From NCBI RefSeq assembly GCF_010728325.1, contig NZ_AP022570.1, positions 3,472,001 to 3,536,000 of the forward strand: 64,000 nucleotides of DNA, read 5' to 3'. Every line of letters starts with the position of its first letter. Position 1 is the stretch's first letter. This document shows positions 19,290 through 39,247 of this stretch, piece by piece. The notes under the pieces are model-generated. The model was not told the origin of the DNA and did no database searches. It was given only the letters and a program-made list of their open reading frames with translations. This DNA is from Mycolicibacterium poriferae (GTDB taxonomy: Bacteria; Actinomycetota; Actinomycetes; Mycobacteriales; Mycobacteriaceae). The position numbers and the translations under genes were made by a program.

Positions 19290-19784
19290 ATGGGCGAGGT
19301 CCGTGTGGTCGGCATTCGAGTTGAGCAGCCCCGCAACCAGCCCGTTCTGTTGCTGCGCGAGTCGAACGGCGACCGCTATCTGCCGATCTGGATCGGGCAG
19401 TCCGAGGCCGCGGCCATCGCGCTGGAGCAGCAGGGGGTGGAGCCGCCCCGGCCGCTGACCCACGACCTGTTCCGCGATGTCATTACTGCGCTTGGACATT
19501 CGCTCAAAGAGGTGCGGATCGTCGATCTGCAGGAGGGCACGTTCTACGCCGACCTGATCTTCGACCGCGACATCAAGGTGTCGGCGCGGCCGTCGGATTC
19601 GGTCGCCATCGCGTTGCGCGTGGGGGTGCCGATCTACGTCGAGGAGGCGGTGCTCGCCGAGGCGGGCCTGCTGATTCCCGATGAGGCCGACGACGAGGCC
19701 GAGGGTGGCGTGCGCGAGGACGAGGTGGAGAAATTCAAGGAGTTCCTCGACAGCGTGTCGCCCGACGATTTCAAGGCCACCTGA
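19290..19784 (+). CDS. Bifunctional nuclease (DUF151) family protein (Rv1829-like)
   Basis: A 164-residue protein with the DUF151 fold: MGEVRVVGIRVEQPRNQPVLLLRE at the start, YLPIWIGQSEAAAIALEQQGVEPPRPLTHDLF, and RPSDSVAIALRVGVPIYVEEAVL. The best-studied plant homologue has DNase and RNase activity; bacterial function is unproven. An acidic stretch (DEADDEAEGGVREDEVEKFKEFL) closes the protein. ATG 19290 is preceded by GGAGGGCAGGCACAA. The gene is conserved between the two MerR genes. Confidence 0.85.
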   Translation: MGEVRVVGIRVEQPRNQPVLLLRESNGDRYLPIWIGQSEAAAIALEQQGVEPPRPLTHDLFRDVITALGHSLKEVRIVDLQEGTFYADLIFDRDIKVSARPSDSVAIALRVGVPIYVEEAVLAEAGLLIPDEADDEAEGGVREDEVEKFKEFLDSVSPDDFKAT

Positions 19785-20004
19785 TCGGTCGGCACACCGC
19801 AGAACACTTGGTCACGGATGCGTCTCGTCGCGGTCGACACGCGGGCGCGTTTCTTTTCGAAGTGAATCGGGCAGCCATACTTGGTGGCGACGGGCAGTCA
19901 CGGACGGCTCTCGGGCGTATGCTCGAACGAAGTTCGCAGAGCTGGGTAGACGTGCGCCCACGCAGGTCAACGACGCGGGTTCGATCGGTGAGAGGATTCG
20001 ACAA

Positions 20005-20628
<624 letters not shown>

Positions 20629-20646
20629 CCGGTAAATGTAGTTAGT

Positions 20647-20759
20647 CGGCTGAGCCGATCAGAACATCGCGCGGCTGAGCCGGTCAGAACATCGCGCGGC
20701 GGAGCAGATCAATGTAGTAAGCGGCTGAGCCGATCAAAGTATCGCGCGGCTGAGCCGAG
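20647..20759 (+). repeat. 25-bp imperfect tandem repeat, about 4.5 copies
   Basis: Contiguous units begin at 20647, 20672, 20697, 20722 and 20747. The consensus core is CGGCTGAGCCGATCA followed by a variable GAACATCGCG; the third copy is the most diverged. Four of the five units carry CGGCTGAGCCG, a small hairpin with 5-bp arms. It lies between the MerR stop and the riboswitch, outside any gene. Confidence 0.9.
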
Positions 20760-20819
20760 CGCCCGCTCTCGTCGCGCGGTGAAGTGACCTCCCGGTACAC
20801 TCGACTGCGCATCGCCCTT

Positions 20820-21050
20820 GCGCGGGAGAGTTCCGTGGCAGCCGGCCACGGGCGCCGAAGGAGCAACACCTCTCCGTCAACCTCTCAGGCCCCCAGGACC
20901 GCACGAGGCCCCGATGCCTCTGGAAAGTGGTGCGCCCGCGACGCGGGCCTGCCCGCCCATGGGGAAAGGTCTCGGCCGGCAGTGCCGGCCGGTACCGAAT
21001 CTCTCAGGCAACCCGGTTCGGGCCGACGACAGAGGGGGAGGAGCCGGTTC
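20820..21050 (+). promoter_or_regulatory. Tandem glycine riboswitch upstream of gcvP
   Basis: Two glycine aptamers in series. The first has GGGAGAG at 20824, CGCCGAAGGAGCAA at 20853-20866 and CTCTCAGGC at 20882-20890 followed by CCAGGACCGC. The second opens with CTCTGGAAAG near 20918 and has ATGGGGAAAG near 20959, AATCTCTCAGGCAA near 20999 and closes with ACAGAGGGGG near 21030. These are the conserved blocks of the gcvT element. It would switch on gcvP, and by read-through tesA, when glycine is abundant. The 47 bp from there to the GTG at 21097 would hold the expression platform. Confidence 0.93.
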
Positions 21051-21096
21051 GCCTGCGCTCCATGCGCCCGCGGCACTCGTCGGGAGATTTCTACCA

Positions 21097-23964
21097 GTGT
21101 CCGAACACCACGAAACCCGTTCCGAGCTCACGTTCGTCGACCGTCACATCGGCCCGGACGCCGCAGCGGTCGACACGTTGCTGAGCACCATCGGAGTGTC
21201 CTCGCTCGACGAACTGGCCGCCAAGGCGCTTCCGGCCGGCATCCTGGATGCGCTCACCGCCGACGGCGTCGCCCCTGGCCTGGAGAATCTGCCCGCTGCG
21301 GCCAGTGAAGCCGAGGCGCTGGACGAGCTGCGCGCGCTGGCCGATGCCAACACCGTCGCGGTCTCGATGATCGGTCAGGGCTATTTCGACACCTTCACCC
21401 CGCCGGTGCTGCGGCGCAACATCCTGGAGAACCCGGCGTGGTACACCGCGTACACGCCCTACCAGCCCGAGATAAGCCAGGGACGCCTGGAGGCGCTGCT
21501 GAATTTCCAGACCATGGTCACCGATCTGACCGGCCTGGAGGTGGCGAACGCGTCTATGCTCGACGAGGGCACCGCAGCCGCAGAGGCGATGACCCTGATG
21601 CACCGCGCGGTCCGCGGATCGGCGAACAAGTTGGCCGTCGACGTCGACGTGTACGCGCAGACCGCTGCGGTGTTGGCGACCCGCGCCGAACCGCTGGGTA
21701 TCGAGATCGTGACCGCCGACCTGAGCGCCGGACTGCCCGACGGCGAGTTCTTCGGAGTGATCACACAGCTACCCGGTGCCAGCGGTCGCCTGGTGGACTG
21801 GTCCGACCTCATCGCCGCCGCCCACGAACGTGGGGCGTTGGTCGCGGTCGGTGCCGACCTGCTCGCGCTGACGCTGGTCACCCCGCCAGGGGAGATCGGC
21901 GCCGACGTCGCGTTCGGCACCACCCAACGTTTCGGCGTGCCAATGGGTTTCGGCGGCCCGCACGCCGGCTATCTGGCCGTGCACGCCAAGCACGCGCGTC
22001 AGCTGCCGGGCCGCCTGGTCGGGGTGTCCGTCGACGCCGACGGGTCACCGGCGTACCGGCTGGCGCTGCAGACCCGCGAACAGCACATCCGCCGCGACAA
22101 GGCCACCAGCAACATCTGCACCGCCCAGGTCCTGCTGGCCGTCATGGCCGCGATGTATGCCAGCTACCACGGTGCCGCGGGCCTGACGGCGATCGCACGC
22201 CGGGTGCATGCCCATGCGGAGGCGGTGGCCGCCGGCCTGTCCGGCGCCGGGATCGAGGTCGTCCACGACGCGTTCTTCGACACCGTGCTCGCCCGCGTGC
22301 CGGGCCGCGCCGAGGACGTGCAGGCCGCGGCCAAGCAGCGCGGTATCAACGTCTGGCGTCGCGACGCCGATCACGTGTCGGTGGCCTGCGACGAGATGAC
22401 CACCGATGAGCATGTCGCCGCGGTGCTCGCGGCGTTCGGCGTCGAGGACAGCGCGCAGCGCGCAGGTGACCCGGCGTCCGCCGGTATCGCCACACGCACG
22501 TCGGCGTTCCTCACCCATCCGGCGTTCACCAGGTACCGCACCGAGACGGACATGATGCGCTATCTGCGCTCGCTGGCCGACAAGGACATCGCGCTGGACC
22601 GGAGCATGATCCCGCTGGGCTCCTGCACGATGAAGCTCAATGCCGCCGCCGAGATGGAAGCGATCACGTGGCCGGAGTTCGCCCGCCAGCACCCGTTCGC
22701 TCCCGCCTCGGACACGCCGGGCCTGCGCCGACTGATCGCCGATCTGCAGGACTGGCTGACCGGCATCACCGGGTATGACGAGGTGTCGCTGCAGCCCAAC
22801 GCCGGGTCGCAGGGGGAGTACGCGGGCCTGCTGGCGATCCAGGCGTATCACGAGCAGCGTGGCGACACCGGCCGCGACGTGTGCCTGATCCCGTCCAGTG
22901 CGCACGGCACCAACGCCGCGTCGGCAGCGCTGGTCGGCATGAAGGTGGTCGTGGTGGCATGCCGCTCCAACGGCGACGTCGACCTCGACGATCTGCGCGC
23001 CAAGGTCGACCAGTACGCCGACCGGCTCTCGGCCCTGATGATCACCTACCCGTCCACCCACGGGGTCTACGAGCAGGATGTGGCCGACATCTGCGCCGCC
23101 GTGCACGATGCCGGCGGACAGGTCTACGTCGACGGCGCCAACCTCAACGCGCTGGTCGGGCTGGCCCGTCCGGGCCGGTTCGGCGGCGACGTCAGCCACC
23201 TGAACCTGCACAAGACGTTCTGCATCCCGCACGGTGGCGGCGGGCCCGGGGTGGGGCCGGTGGCGGTGCGCGCGCATCTGGCCCCGTTCCTGCCCGGGCA
23301 CCCGCTGGCCGACGAGCTCGGTGACGCCCGCACGGTGTCGGCGGCGCCGTACGGCTCGGCGTCCATCCTGCCGATCACGTGGGCCTACATCCGGATGATG
23401 GGCGCGGCCGGTCTGCGCTCGGCGACGTTGGTGGCCATCGCGTCGGCCAACTACATCGCCCGCCGTCTCGACGAGTACTACCCGGTGCTCTACACCGGCG
23501 AGCACGGCATGGTGGCCCATGAGTGCATCCTCGACCTGCGCGGGATCACCAAGTCCACCGGCGTGACCGTCGACGATGTGGCCAAGCGGCTGGCCGACTA
23601 CGGATTCCACGCGCCCACGATGAGTTTCCCGGTCGCCGGGACGTTGATGGTGGAGCCGACCGAGAGCGAGTCGCTGGCCGAGGTGGATGCGTTCTGCGAG
23701 GCGATGATCGCGATCCGGGCCGAGATCGACAAGGTGGGGCAGGGGGAGTGGCCTGCGGACGACAACCCTCTGGTGGGCGCACCGCACACCGCGACATGCC
23801 TGCTGACCGCCGACTGGGACCATGCCTACACCCGCGAGCAGGCCGCCTATCCGCTCGGGCCGTCGTTCCGGCCGAAGGTGTGGCCGCCGGTGCGGCGGAT
23901 CGACGGCGCCTACGGCGATCGCAATCTGGTGTGCTCGTGCCCGCCGGTGGAGGCCTTCGCATAG
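21097..23964 (+). CDS. gcvP: Glycine dehydrogenase (decarboxylating), P protein
   Basis: A 955-residue single-chain P protein that decarboxylates glycine with pyridoxal phosphate and loads the aminomethyl group on GcvH. It opens with [17 protein letters not shown], has the fused N- and C-terminal homologous halves, and carries the cofactor lysine near residue 706 in [17 protein letters not shown]. Length agrees with the usual 940-960. GTG 21097 is chosen because the family start motif follows within 15 residues and GGGAGA lies upstream; the longer open frame runs through the riboswitch. Expression should be glycine-responsive. tesA begins only 31 bp after its stop. Confidence 0.96.
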   Translation: MSEHHETRSELTFVDRHIGPDAAAVDTLLSTIGVSSLDELAAKALPAGILDALTADGVAPGLENLPAAASEAEALDELRALADANTVAVSMIGQGYFDTFTPPVLRRNILENPAWYTAYTPYQPEISQGRLEALLNFQTMVTDLTGLEVANASMLDEGTAAAEAMTLMHRAVRGSANKLAVDVDVYAQTAAVLATRAEPLGIEIVTADLSAGLPDGEFFGVITQLPGASGRLVDWSDLIAAAHERGALVAVGADLLALTLVTPPGEIGADVAFGTTQRFGVPMGFGGPHAGYLAVHAKHARQLPGRLVGVSVDADGSPAYRLALQTREQHIRRDKATSNICTAQVLLAVMAAMYASYHGAAGLTAIARRVHAHAEAVAAGLSGAGIEVVHDAFFDTVLARVPGRAEDVQAAAKQRGINVWRRDADHVSVACDEMTTDEHVAAVLAAFGVEDSAQRAGDPASAGIATRTSAFLTHPAFTRYRTETDMMRYLRSLADKDIALDRSMIPLGSCTMKLNAAAEMEAITWPEFARQHPFAPASDTPGLRRLIADLQDWLTGITGYDEVSLQPNAGSQGEYAGLLAIQAYHEQRGDTGRDVCLIPSSAHGTNAASAALVGMKVVVVACRSNGDVDLDDLRAKVDQYADRLSALMITYPSTHGVYEQDVADICAAVHDAGGQVYVDGANLNALVGLARPGRFGGDVSHLNLHKTFCIPHGGGGPGVGPVAVRAHLAPFLPGHPLADELGDARTVSAAPYGSASILPITWAYIRMMGAAGLRSATLVAIASANYIARRLDEYYPVLYTGEHGMVAHECILDLRGITKSTGVTVDDVAKRLADYGFHAPTMSFPVAGTLMVEPTESESLAEVDAFCEAMIAIRAEIDKVGQGEWPADDNPLVGAPHTATCLLTADWDHAYTREQAAYPLGPSFRPKVWPPVRRIDGAYGDRNLVCSCPPVEAFA

Positions 23965-23995
23965 CCGGGGCGCGGTGAACGGTACTCTCACCCGC

Positions 23996-24727
23996 ATGAC
24001 AGGAGGGGTTGCGGACATCACGCCGAAGTTGTTCATCTTCCCGCATGCCGGCGGTACCCCGCAGTTCTACGTGCCGTTCGCGAAGTCGTTCACCACGGAC
24101 ATCAAGCGGACCGCGGTGCAGTACCCCCGGCAGGGCGGCAAGCAGGATTTCGGCTCGTTCACCAGCCTGCCGGCGGTGGCCGACCAGATCAGCACGATGG
24201 TTTCCCCGGACCGAGAAGGCGGCGTGCCCGGATCGCCGGTGTTCTTCTTCGGACACAGCATGGGCGGACTGTTGGCGTTCGAGGTCGCGCGCCGCTTCGA
24301 GGAGGCAGGGCGGCCGATCGCCGCGCTGTTCGTCTCTGCGGTCGCGGCACCCGGCCGGGTCGGCTACGACGACATCCCCGACACCGACGAGGGGCTGCTC
24401 GCCGCGGTCAGCACCCTCACCGGCGCGGACCCGGAGTTCATGAAAAACCCGGAGTTCGCCGCGGCGATTCTGCCGACCCTGCGCGGACTGAAGGCGATCG
24501 CCAACTACACCTGCCCGCCCGAGGTGACGCTGTCGTGCCCGATCCACGCGTTCTACGGCGACGACGACGAGATCGCGACCGAGGAGAAGGTCCTGCCGTG
24601 GGCGGAGCGGACCACCGGTGGCTTCACCGTCCGGGAGTTCAGCGGTCACCACTTCTATCTCACCGATCATTTGGATGAGTTGGTCCCCGACGTCGAGGAG
24701 AAGCTCTGGGCCCGCTGCCGCGCCTAG
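23996..24727 (+). CDS. tesA: Type II thioesterase TesA-like
   Basis: A 243-residue alpha/beta-hydrolase thioesterase of the kind that edits or releases acyl chains on polyketide synthases. It shows FIFPHAGGTPQFY at the start, nucleophile Ser near residue 88 in FFGHSMGG, Asp in AFYGDDDEIA and His near 218-219 in FSGHHFYL. It resembles M. tuberculosis TesA (Rv2928), which acts with PpsE and lies just upstream of fadD26 as here. ATG 23996 is used; GTG 23975 in the same frame is an alternative. The spacing to gcvP suggests cotranscription, placing a PDIM-type gene behind a glycine riboswitch. A 16-bp palindrome follows its stop. Confidence 0.9.
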   Translation: MTGGVADITPKLFIFPHAGGTPQFYVPFAKSFTTDIKRTAVQYPRQGGKQDFGSFTSLPAVADQISTMVSPDREGGVPGSPVFFFGHSMGGLLAFEVARRFEEAGRPIAALFVSAVAAPGRVGYDDIPDTDEGLLAAVSTLTGADPEFMKNPEFAAAILPTLRGLKAIANYTCPPEVTLSCPIHAFYGDDDEIATEEKVLPWAERTTGGFTVREFSGHHFYLTDHLDELVPDVEEKLWARCRA

Positions 24728-24752
24728 GCATCACCACGGCTGACCTGCTGGG

Positions 24753-24768
24753 TGTGGTGTTCACCACA
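24753..24768. other. 16-bp palindrome after tesA
   Basis: TGTGGTGTTCACCACA has perfect 7-bp arms around TT and lies 26 bp after the tesA stop. It could be a regulator site of the TGGT-n-ACCA kind or a short terminator hairpin; there is no T-run after it. Confidence 0.45.
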
Positions 24769-24928
24769 TTCCGCTGTGGGCGAAGCTACCGGCTCCTCAC
24801 GTCGCATCGGCCCCCACCGGCACATGATGGTGAGTCTGTCTAACTGCAGCGCAACGACGGCTCAGCGGCTGGTTCTTACCCGTGAGTCAGTTTTAAACAC
24901 GACGTCGGCGTGCAATATGAGCAAACCG

Positions 24929-24956
24929 TTGACGCACACGTCAAAGCGGATATAGC
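24929..24956 (+). promoter_or_regulatory. Sigma-A-like promoter candidate for the fadD-PKS operon
   Basis: TTGACG (24929-24934), 16-bp spacer, TATAGC (24951-24956). Both hexamers are close to the mycobacterial sigma-A consensus (TTGACn, TAnnnT-like with TATA core). Transcription would begin near 24963, about 350 bp before the fadD start, and no other gene lies between. Confidence 0.5.
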
Positions 24957-25314
24957 ACTGCGTTCAGCCCTCGCTGAGGCGTCCTCGCTCACCGGACGCG
25001 CACAGGGTCGAGCAACCGGTAACCGCCTGCTCATGTGCAGCGTTTCCATTGCTGGCAAAACTGTGAAGATGCTGTAAGGATTTAGTTGCGGCCTCGGACG
25101 GCTACCGCGCCGGCGAAATCGGCCCCGAACAGCCCGCTTCCCTCTGGCAAGCTATTCGTGATGTAATCCTTCGTCAGCATTAGACGACATATCTGACGGT
25201 GCGGTGTTAGCCTTCCGGCGAGCGGGGGGATGCGCGGCCACGGGCTGCGAGTCGGTGTATTGCCTTCACGGCGATGAGGCCGGGGCGCAGAAGCAGAGTT
25301 GAAAGGACGTCGCC

Positions 25315-27086
25315 ATGCCGTTGCTTGAGTCGACCATTCCTGGCCTTTTGGCTGAACGCGCACGACTGCAGCCCGATGAGGTGGCCTACACCTTCATCGA
25401 CTACGACGTGGATCCCGCCGGGTTCGCAGAGTCGCTGACGTGGTCTCAGGTCTACCAGAGGGCCCAGGTCGTCGCGGAGGAACTCCTGCGCCACGGCCGC
25501 AAGGGGGACCGGGCGGCGATCCTGGCTCCGCAGGGCCTCGAGTACATCGTCGCGTTCTACGGCGCGATGACGGCCGGATTCATCGCGGTGCCGCTTCCGG
25601 TGCCGGCTCTCGGTCAGCTCGACGAGCGCGTCAACGGCGCGCTGCGCGACTGCCAGCCCGTCGCAGTGCTGACGACGTCGGCCGTCGTCAGCGACATCAT
25701 GACCTACGTGGGTGGCTTCACCGGCGGTGCGACCCCGGCCGTCGTCGAGGTCGATGCCCTCGACTTCCACTCGCCGCGCACCGCCGAGATGAACATCGGC
25801 GACCTGCCCGAGATGGCCTACCTGCAGTACACCTCCGGCTCCACCCGGGCACCGGCCGGCGTGATCATGACCCACCGGAATGTGATCGCCAACATCAAGC
25901 AGGTGTTCGACGACTACATGGAGCACCGCGACGGCATTCCACCGCAGGACATCACGATGGTGTCGTGGCTGCCCTTCTATCACGACATGGGCCTGATCCA
26001 GGGGGTGTTCGCGTCGCTGCTCACCCCGTCCGAGGACGGCGGCCTGCACGGCCGCCCGGCGATGCTGATGAGCCCGGTCGCGTTCCTGCAGAAGCCGGCA
26101 CGCTGGATCCAGCAGCTGGCCATCAACCCGCACGCCTGGTCGGCCGCACCCAACTTCGCCTTCGAGCTGTCGGTGCGCCGGACGTCCGACGCCGACCTCG
26201 AGGGCATGGATCTCGGAGGGGTCCTGGGCATCATCAGCGGTAGTGAGCGGATCCACTCGGCGACCATCCGGCGCTTCAACGAACGGTTCGCGAAATTCAA
26301 CATGCCCACCACCACGGTGCGGCCGTCGTACGGGCTGGCGGAGGCCACGCTGTACGTCATCTCCGCGCCGATGGGCCACACCCCGTCGACGGTGCGGTTC
26401 GACTACGAGAAACTCGCCGCCGGCCACGCCGAGCGGTGCGGCGCCGAGGGTGGCTCCGAGCTGGTCACCTACGGCGCCCCGCGGTCGTCGACGGTACGCA
26501 TCGTCGATCCGGAGACCCGCACGGAGAATCCGGACGGCAAGGTCGGCGAGATCTGGGTGCACGGCGAGCAGGTCGCGATGGGTTACTGGCGCAACCCGCA
26601 GCAGACCGAGCGCACGTTCGGCGGCGAGATGGTCGATCCGTCGGAGGGCACGCCGGTCGGGCCGTGGCTGCGCACCGGTGACCTGGGCGTGATGTCCGAA
26701 GGCGAGATGTTCATCATTGGCCGCATCAAGGACCTGCTCATCGTCGACGGCCGCAACCACTATCCCGACGACATCGAAGCCACCATCCAGGAGATCACCG
26801 GTGGCCGGGTGGCCGCCATCTCCGTGCTCGACGAGACCAGCGAGCAGCTGGTCGCGATCGCCGAGCTGAAGAAGAAGGGCTCCTCGGAGGCCGAGGCCCT
26901 CGACAAGCTGCGCGCGGTCAAGCGTGAGGTGGCGTCGGCGATCAAGCGCACGCACAGCGTGCGGGTCTCCGACCTCGTCTTTGTCGCCCCCGGCTCGATT
27001 CCGATCACCACCAGCGGAAAGATTCGGCGCTCGGCCTGTGTGGATCGCTACCGCCAGGACGAGTTCAGCCGTTTGGACGTCACTGC

Positions 27087-27090
<4 letters not shown>
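25315..27090 (+). CDS. fadD26: Fatty-acyl-AMP ligase, FadD26-like (FadD-1)
   Basis: A 591-residue adenylating enzyme of the fatty-acyl-AMP ligase group, which activates a long-chain acid as acyl-AMP and passes it to a PKS carrier domain rather than to CoA. Seen are the P-loop YTSGSTRAPAGV near residue 172, LPFYHDMGLI, PSYGLAEATLYV, the adenylate-binding LRTGDLGVM and GRNHYPDDIE, and the C-terminal TTSGKIRRSACVDRYR. It matches M. tuberculosis FadD26 in length and order. GAAAGGA lies eight bases before ATG 25315. It overlaps PKS1 by ATGA, so the partner is almost certainly the carrier domain at the start of PKS1. The chain length of its acid is unknown. Confidence 0.92.
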
Positions 27091-32585
<5,495 letters not shown>

Positions 32586-32711
32586 TGCCATCGGCGTTTC
32601 GCCGGGTAGCATCCTGCGTGCCGGGCGGTACCGCGTCGGGTTTCGACGCCGGCCGCTCGGTTCTCGTTGCGGCGCGTTTTCGCGCATGAGCCGAAGTGAA
32701 AGGATGCTGCG

Positions 32712-34438
32712 ATGTCGATGACCGAAGCCTCCATCCCCGCGGTACTCGCCGACCGCGCCGAGCGGCAGCCTGACGACGTCGCCTACACGTTCGTCGACTA
32801 CGAGGCCGACCCCGCCGGCGTCGCCGAGAGCCTGACCTGGTCCGAGGTCTACGAGCGGGTGCAGGTCGTCGCCGAGAAGCTGGCCGGCCTCGGCTCGCCC
32901 GGCGACCGCGCGGTGATTTTGGCGCCGCAGAGCCTGGAGTACATCGTCGGGTTCCTCGGCGCGATCCAGGCCGGTTTCATCGCCGTTCCGCTGTCGATGC
33001 CGCAGACCCGTCACCACGACGAGCGCGTGACAGGGGCGATGAAGGACTCGACACCGGTCGTGGTCCTGACCACGTCGGCGGTCGTCGACGACATCCGCAA
33101 GTACGGGCAGGCCGACCCGACGCAGCGCCCGCCGAAGTTCCTCGAGGTGGACACGCTGGACTTCGACACCCCGCCGCGGTCCACGGCCCAGCCGACACTG
33201 CTGAAGACCGCCTACCTGCAGTACACCTCGGGGTCCACCCGCAGCCCGGCGGGTGTCGTGGTCACCCACCGCAACGTCGTCGTCAACCTCGGCCAGTTGC
33301 TCACCGACTACTACGAGGCCTACCCGGACGGCGCACCCGAGGACACCACGGTGGTGTCCTGGCTGCCCTTCTACCACGACATGGGTCTCATCGTCGGAGT
33401 GTTCATCCCGATGGTGCTGGGCCGCCCTGCGGTGCTGATGAGCCCGGTCGCGTTCATGCAGAAGCCGTCGCGGTGGATGCAGCAGCTCGGCTCGCACCCC
33501 AGCGCGTTCACCGCCGCACCGAACTTCGCGTTCGAGTTGGCCGTCAAGCGCACCTCCGACGAAGACCTCGCCGGCAAGGACCTCAGCACCGTCAAGGTGA
33601 TGATCAACGGCGCCGAGCGCGTCCACGGATCCACGGTGCGCCGGTTCAACCAGCGCTTCGCCCAGTTCGGCCTGCCCGATTCGGCGATGCGACCGTCCTA
33701 CGGGCTGGCCGAGGCCACCGTCTACGTCGCCGCGTCGGCCGGGGGGCAGCCGCCGACAGCGGTGCGCTTCGACTACGAGAAGCTGGCCGCCGGGCATGCC
33801 GAGCGCTGCGACGACGAGGCGGGCGCCGAGCTGATCGGCTGCGGGGCGGTGCGGTCGACGACGGCGCGCGTGGTGGACCCGGACACCCTGGTGGAGAATC
33901 CCGCCGGCAAGATCGGCGAGGTGTGGCTGCACGGCGAGCACGTCGCCGCCGGGTACTGGCACAACCCCAAGCTCAGCGAGTTGTTCGCCGCTCAGCTCGG
34001 TGAGCCCACCCCGGGCACCCCGAAGGGACCGTGGCTGCGCACCGGCGATCTGGGCGTGATGTTCGACGACGAGCTGTTCATCGTCGGCCGGATCAAGGAT
34101 CTGCTGATCGTCGACGGCCGCAACCACTATCCCGACGACATCGAGGCCACCGTCGCCGAGTTCACCGGAGGCCGGGTGGCCGCCATCTCGGTGCCCGACG
34201 ACGCCAGCGAGCGGCTCGTCGTCGTCGCCGAGCTGAAGAAGCAGATCGAGCCTGCCGCGCTGGAGTCGATCAAACAGCAGGTCACATCGGCGATCTCGAT
34301 GACGCACAGCGTTCGGCTGTCGGACTTCGTGCTGGTCGGCCCCGGCTCACTGCCGCTGACCACCAGCGGCAAGGTGCGCCGGGCGTCCTGCGTGGAGCTG
34401 TACCGCACCGACGGTTTCAACCGGTTGGACGTCACTGC

Positions 34439-34442
<4 letters not shown>
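32712..34442 (+). CDS. Fatty-acyl-AMP ligase, second copy (FadD-2)
   Basis: A 576-residue paralogue of FadD-1 with the same motif order: LQYTSGSTRSPAGV, LPFYHDMGLIVGV, PSYGLAEATVYV, LRTGDLGVM, GRNHYPDDIE and TTSGKVRRASC. It is 15 residues shorter, mainly because it lacks a loop present at LLTPSEDGGLHGRP in FadD-1. A 126-bp gap separates it from PKS1, ending in GAAAGGA eight bases before ATG 32712, nearly the same leader as FadD-1. It overlaps PKS2 by ATGA, so it should load the N-terminal carrier of PKS2. Substrate could be another fatty acid or a modified acid such as the hydroxyphenyl-alkanoate taken by FadD29 in phenolic glycolipid synthesis; the sequence does not tell. Confidence 0.9.

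Positions 34443-39243
<4,801 letters not shown>

Positions 39244-39247
<4 letters not shown>

Larger units (their letters stand above)
24728..25314. other. 587-bp intergenic control region before the PKS operon
   Basis: No convincing gene is present; the short open frames on either strand lack ribosome sites and coding-like composition. It is visibly richer in A and T than its surroundings (for example TTTTAAAC near 24891 and CAATATGAG near 24913). It holds the palindrome at 24753 and a sigma-A-like promoter at 24929, and ends with GAAAGGA at 25301-25307, the ribosome site of the first fadD. A long 5' untranslated region of about 350 bases would follow from that promoter. Confidence 0.7.

Noticed and set aside
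20647..20759. CRISPR-like array
   Set aside because: Units are contiguous 25-mers with no spacers and no cas genes nearby; a simple tandem repeat.
20818..21096. Upstream extension of the gcvP frame
   Set aside because: It runs through the glycine riboswitch, whose conserved blocks explain this DNA better; the family start follows GTG 21097.
24752..24955. Short plus-strand frame in the control region
   Set aside because: No ribosome site or homologous feature, starts within the palindrome and covers the -35 and most of the -10 of the promoter candidate.
34031..34438. Upstream extension of the PKS2 frame
   Set aside because: Lies wholly inside FadD-2 and reads as Arg-rich nonsense; ATG 34439 in the ATGA overlap begins the recognisable ACP.
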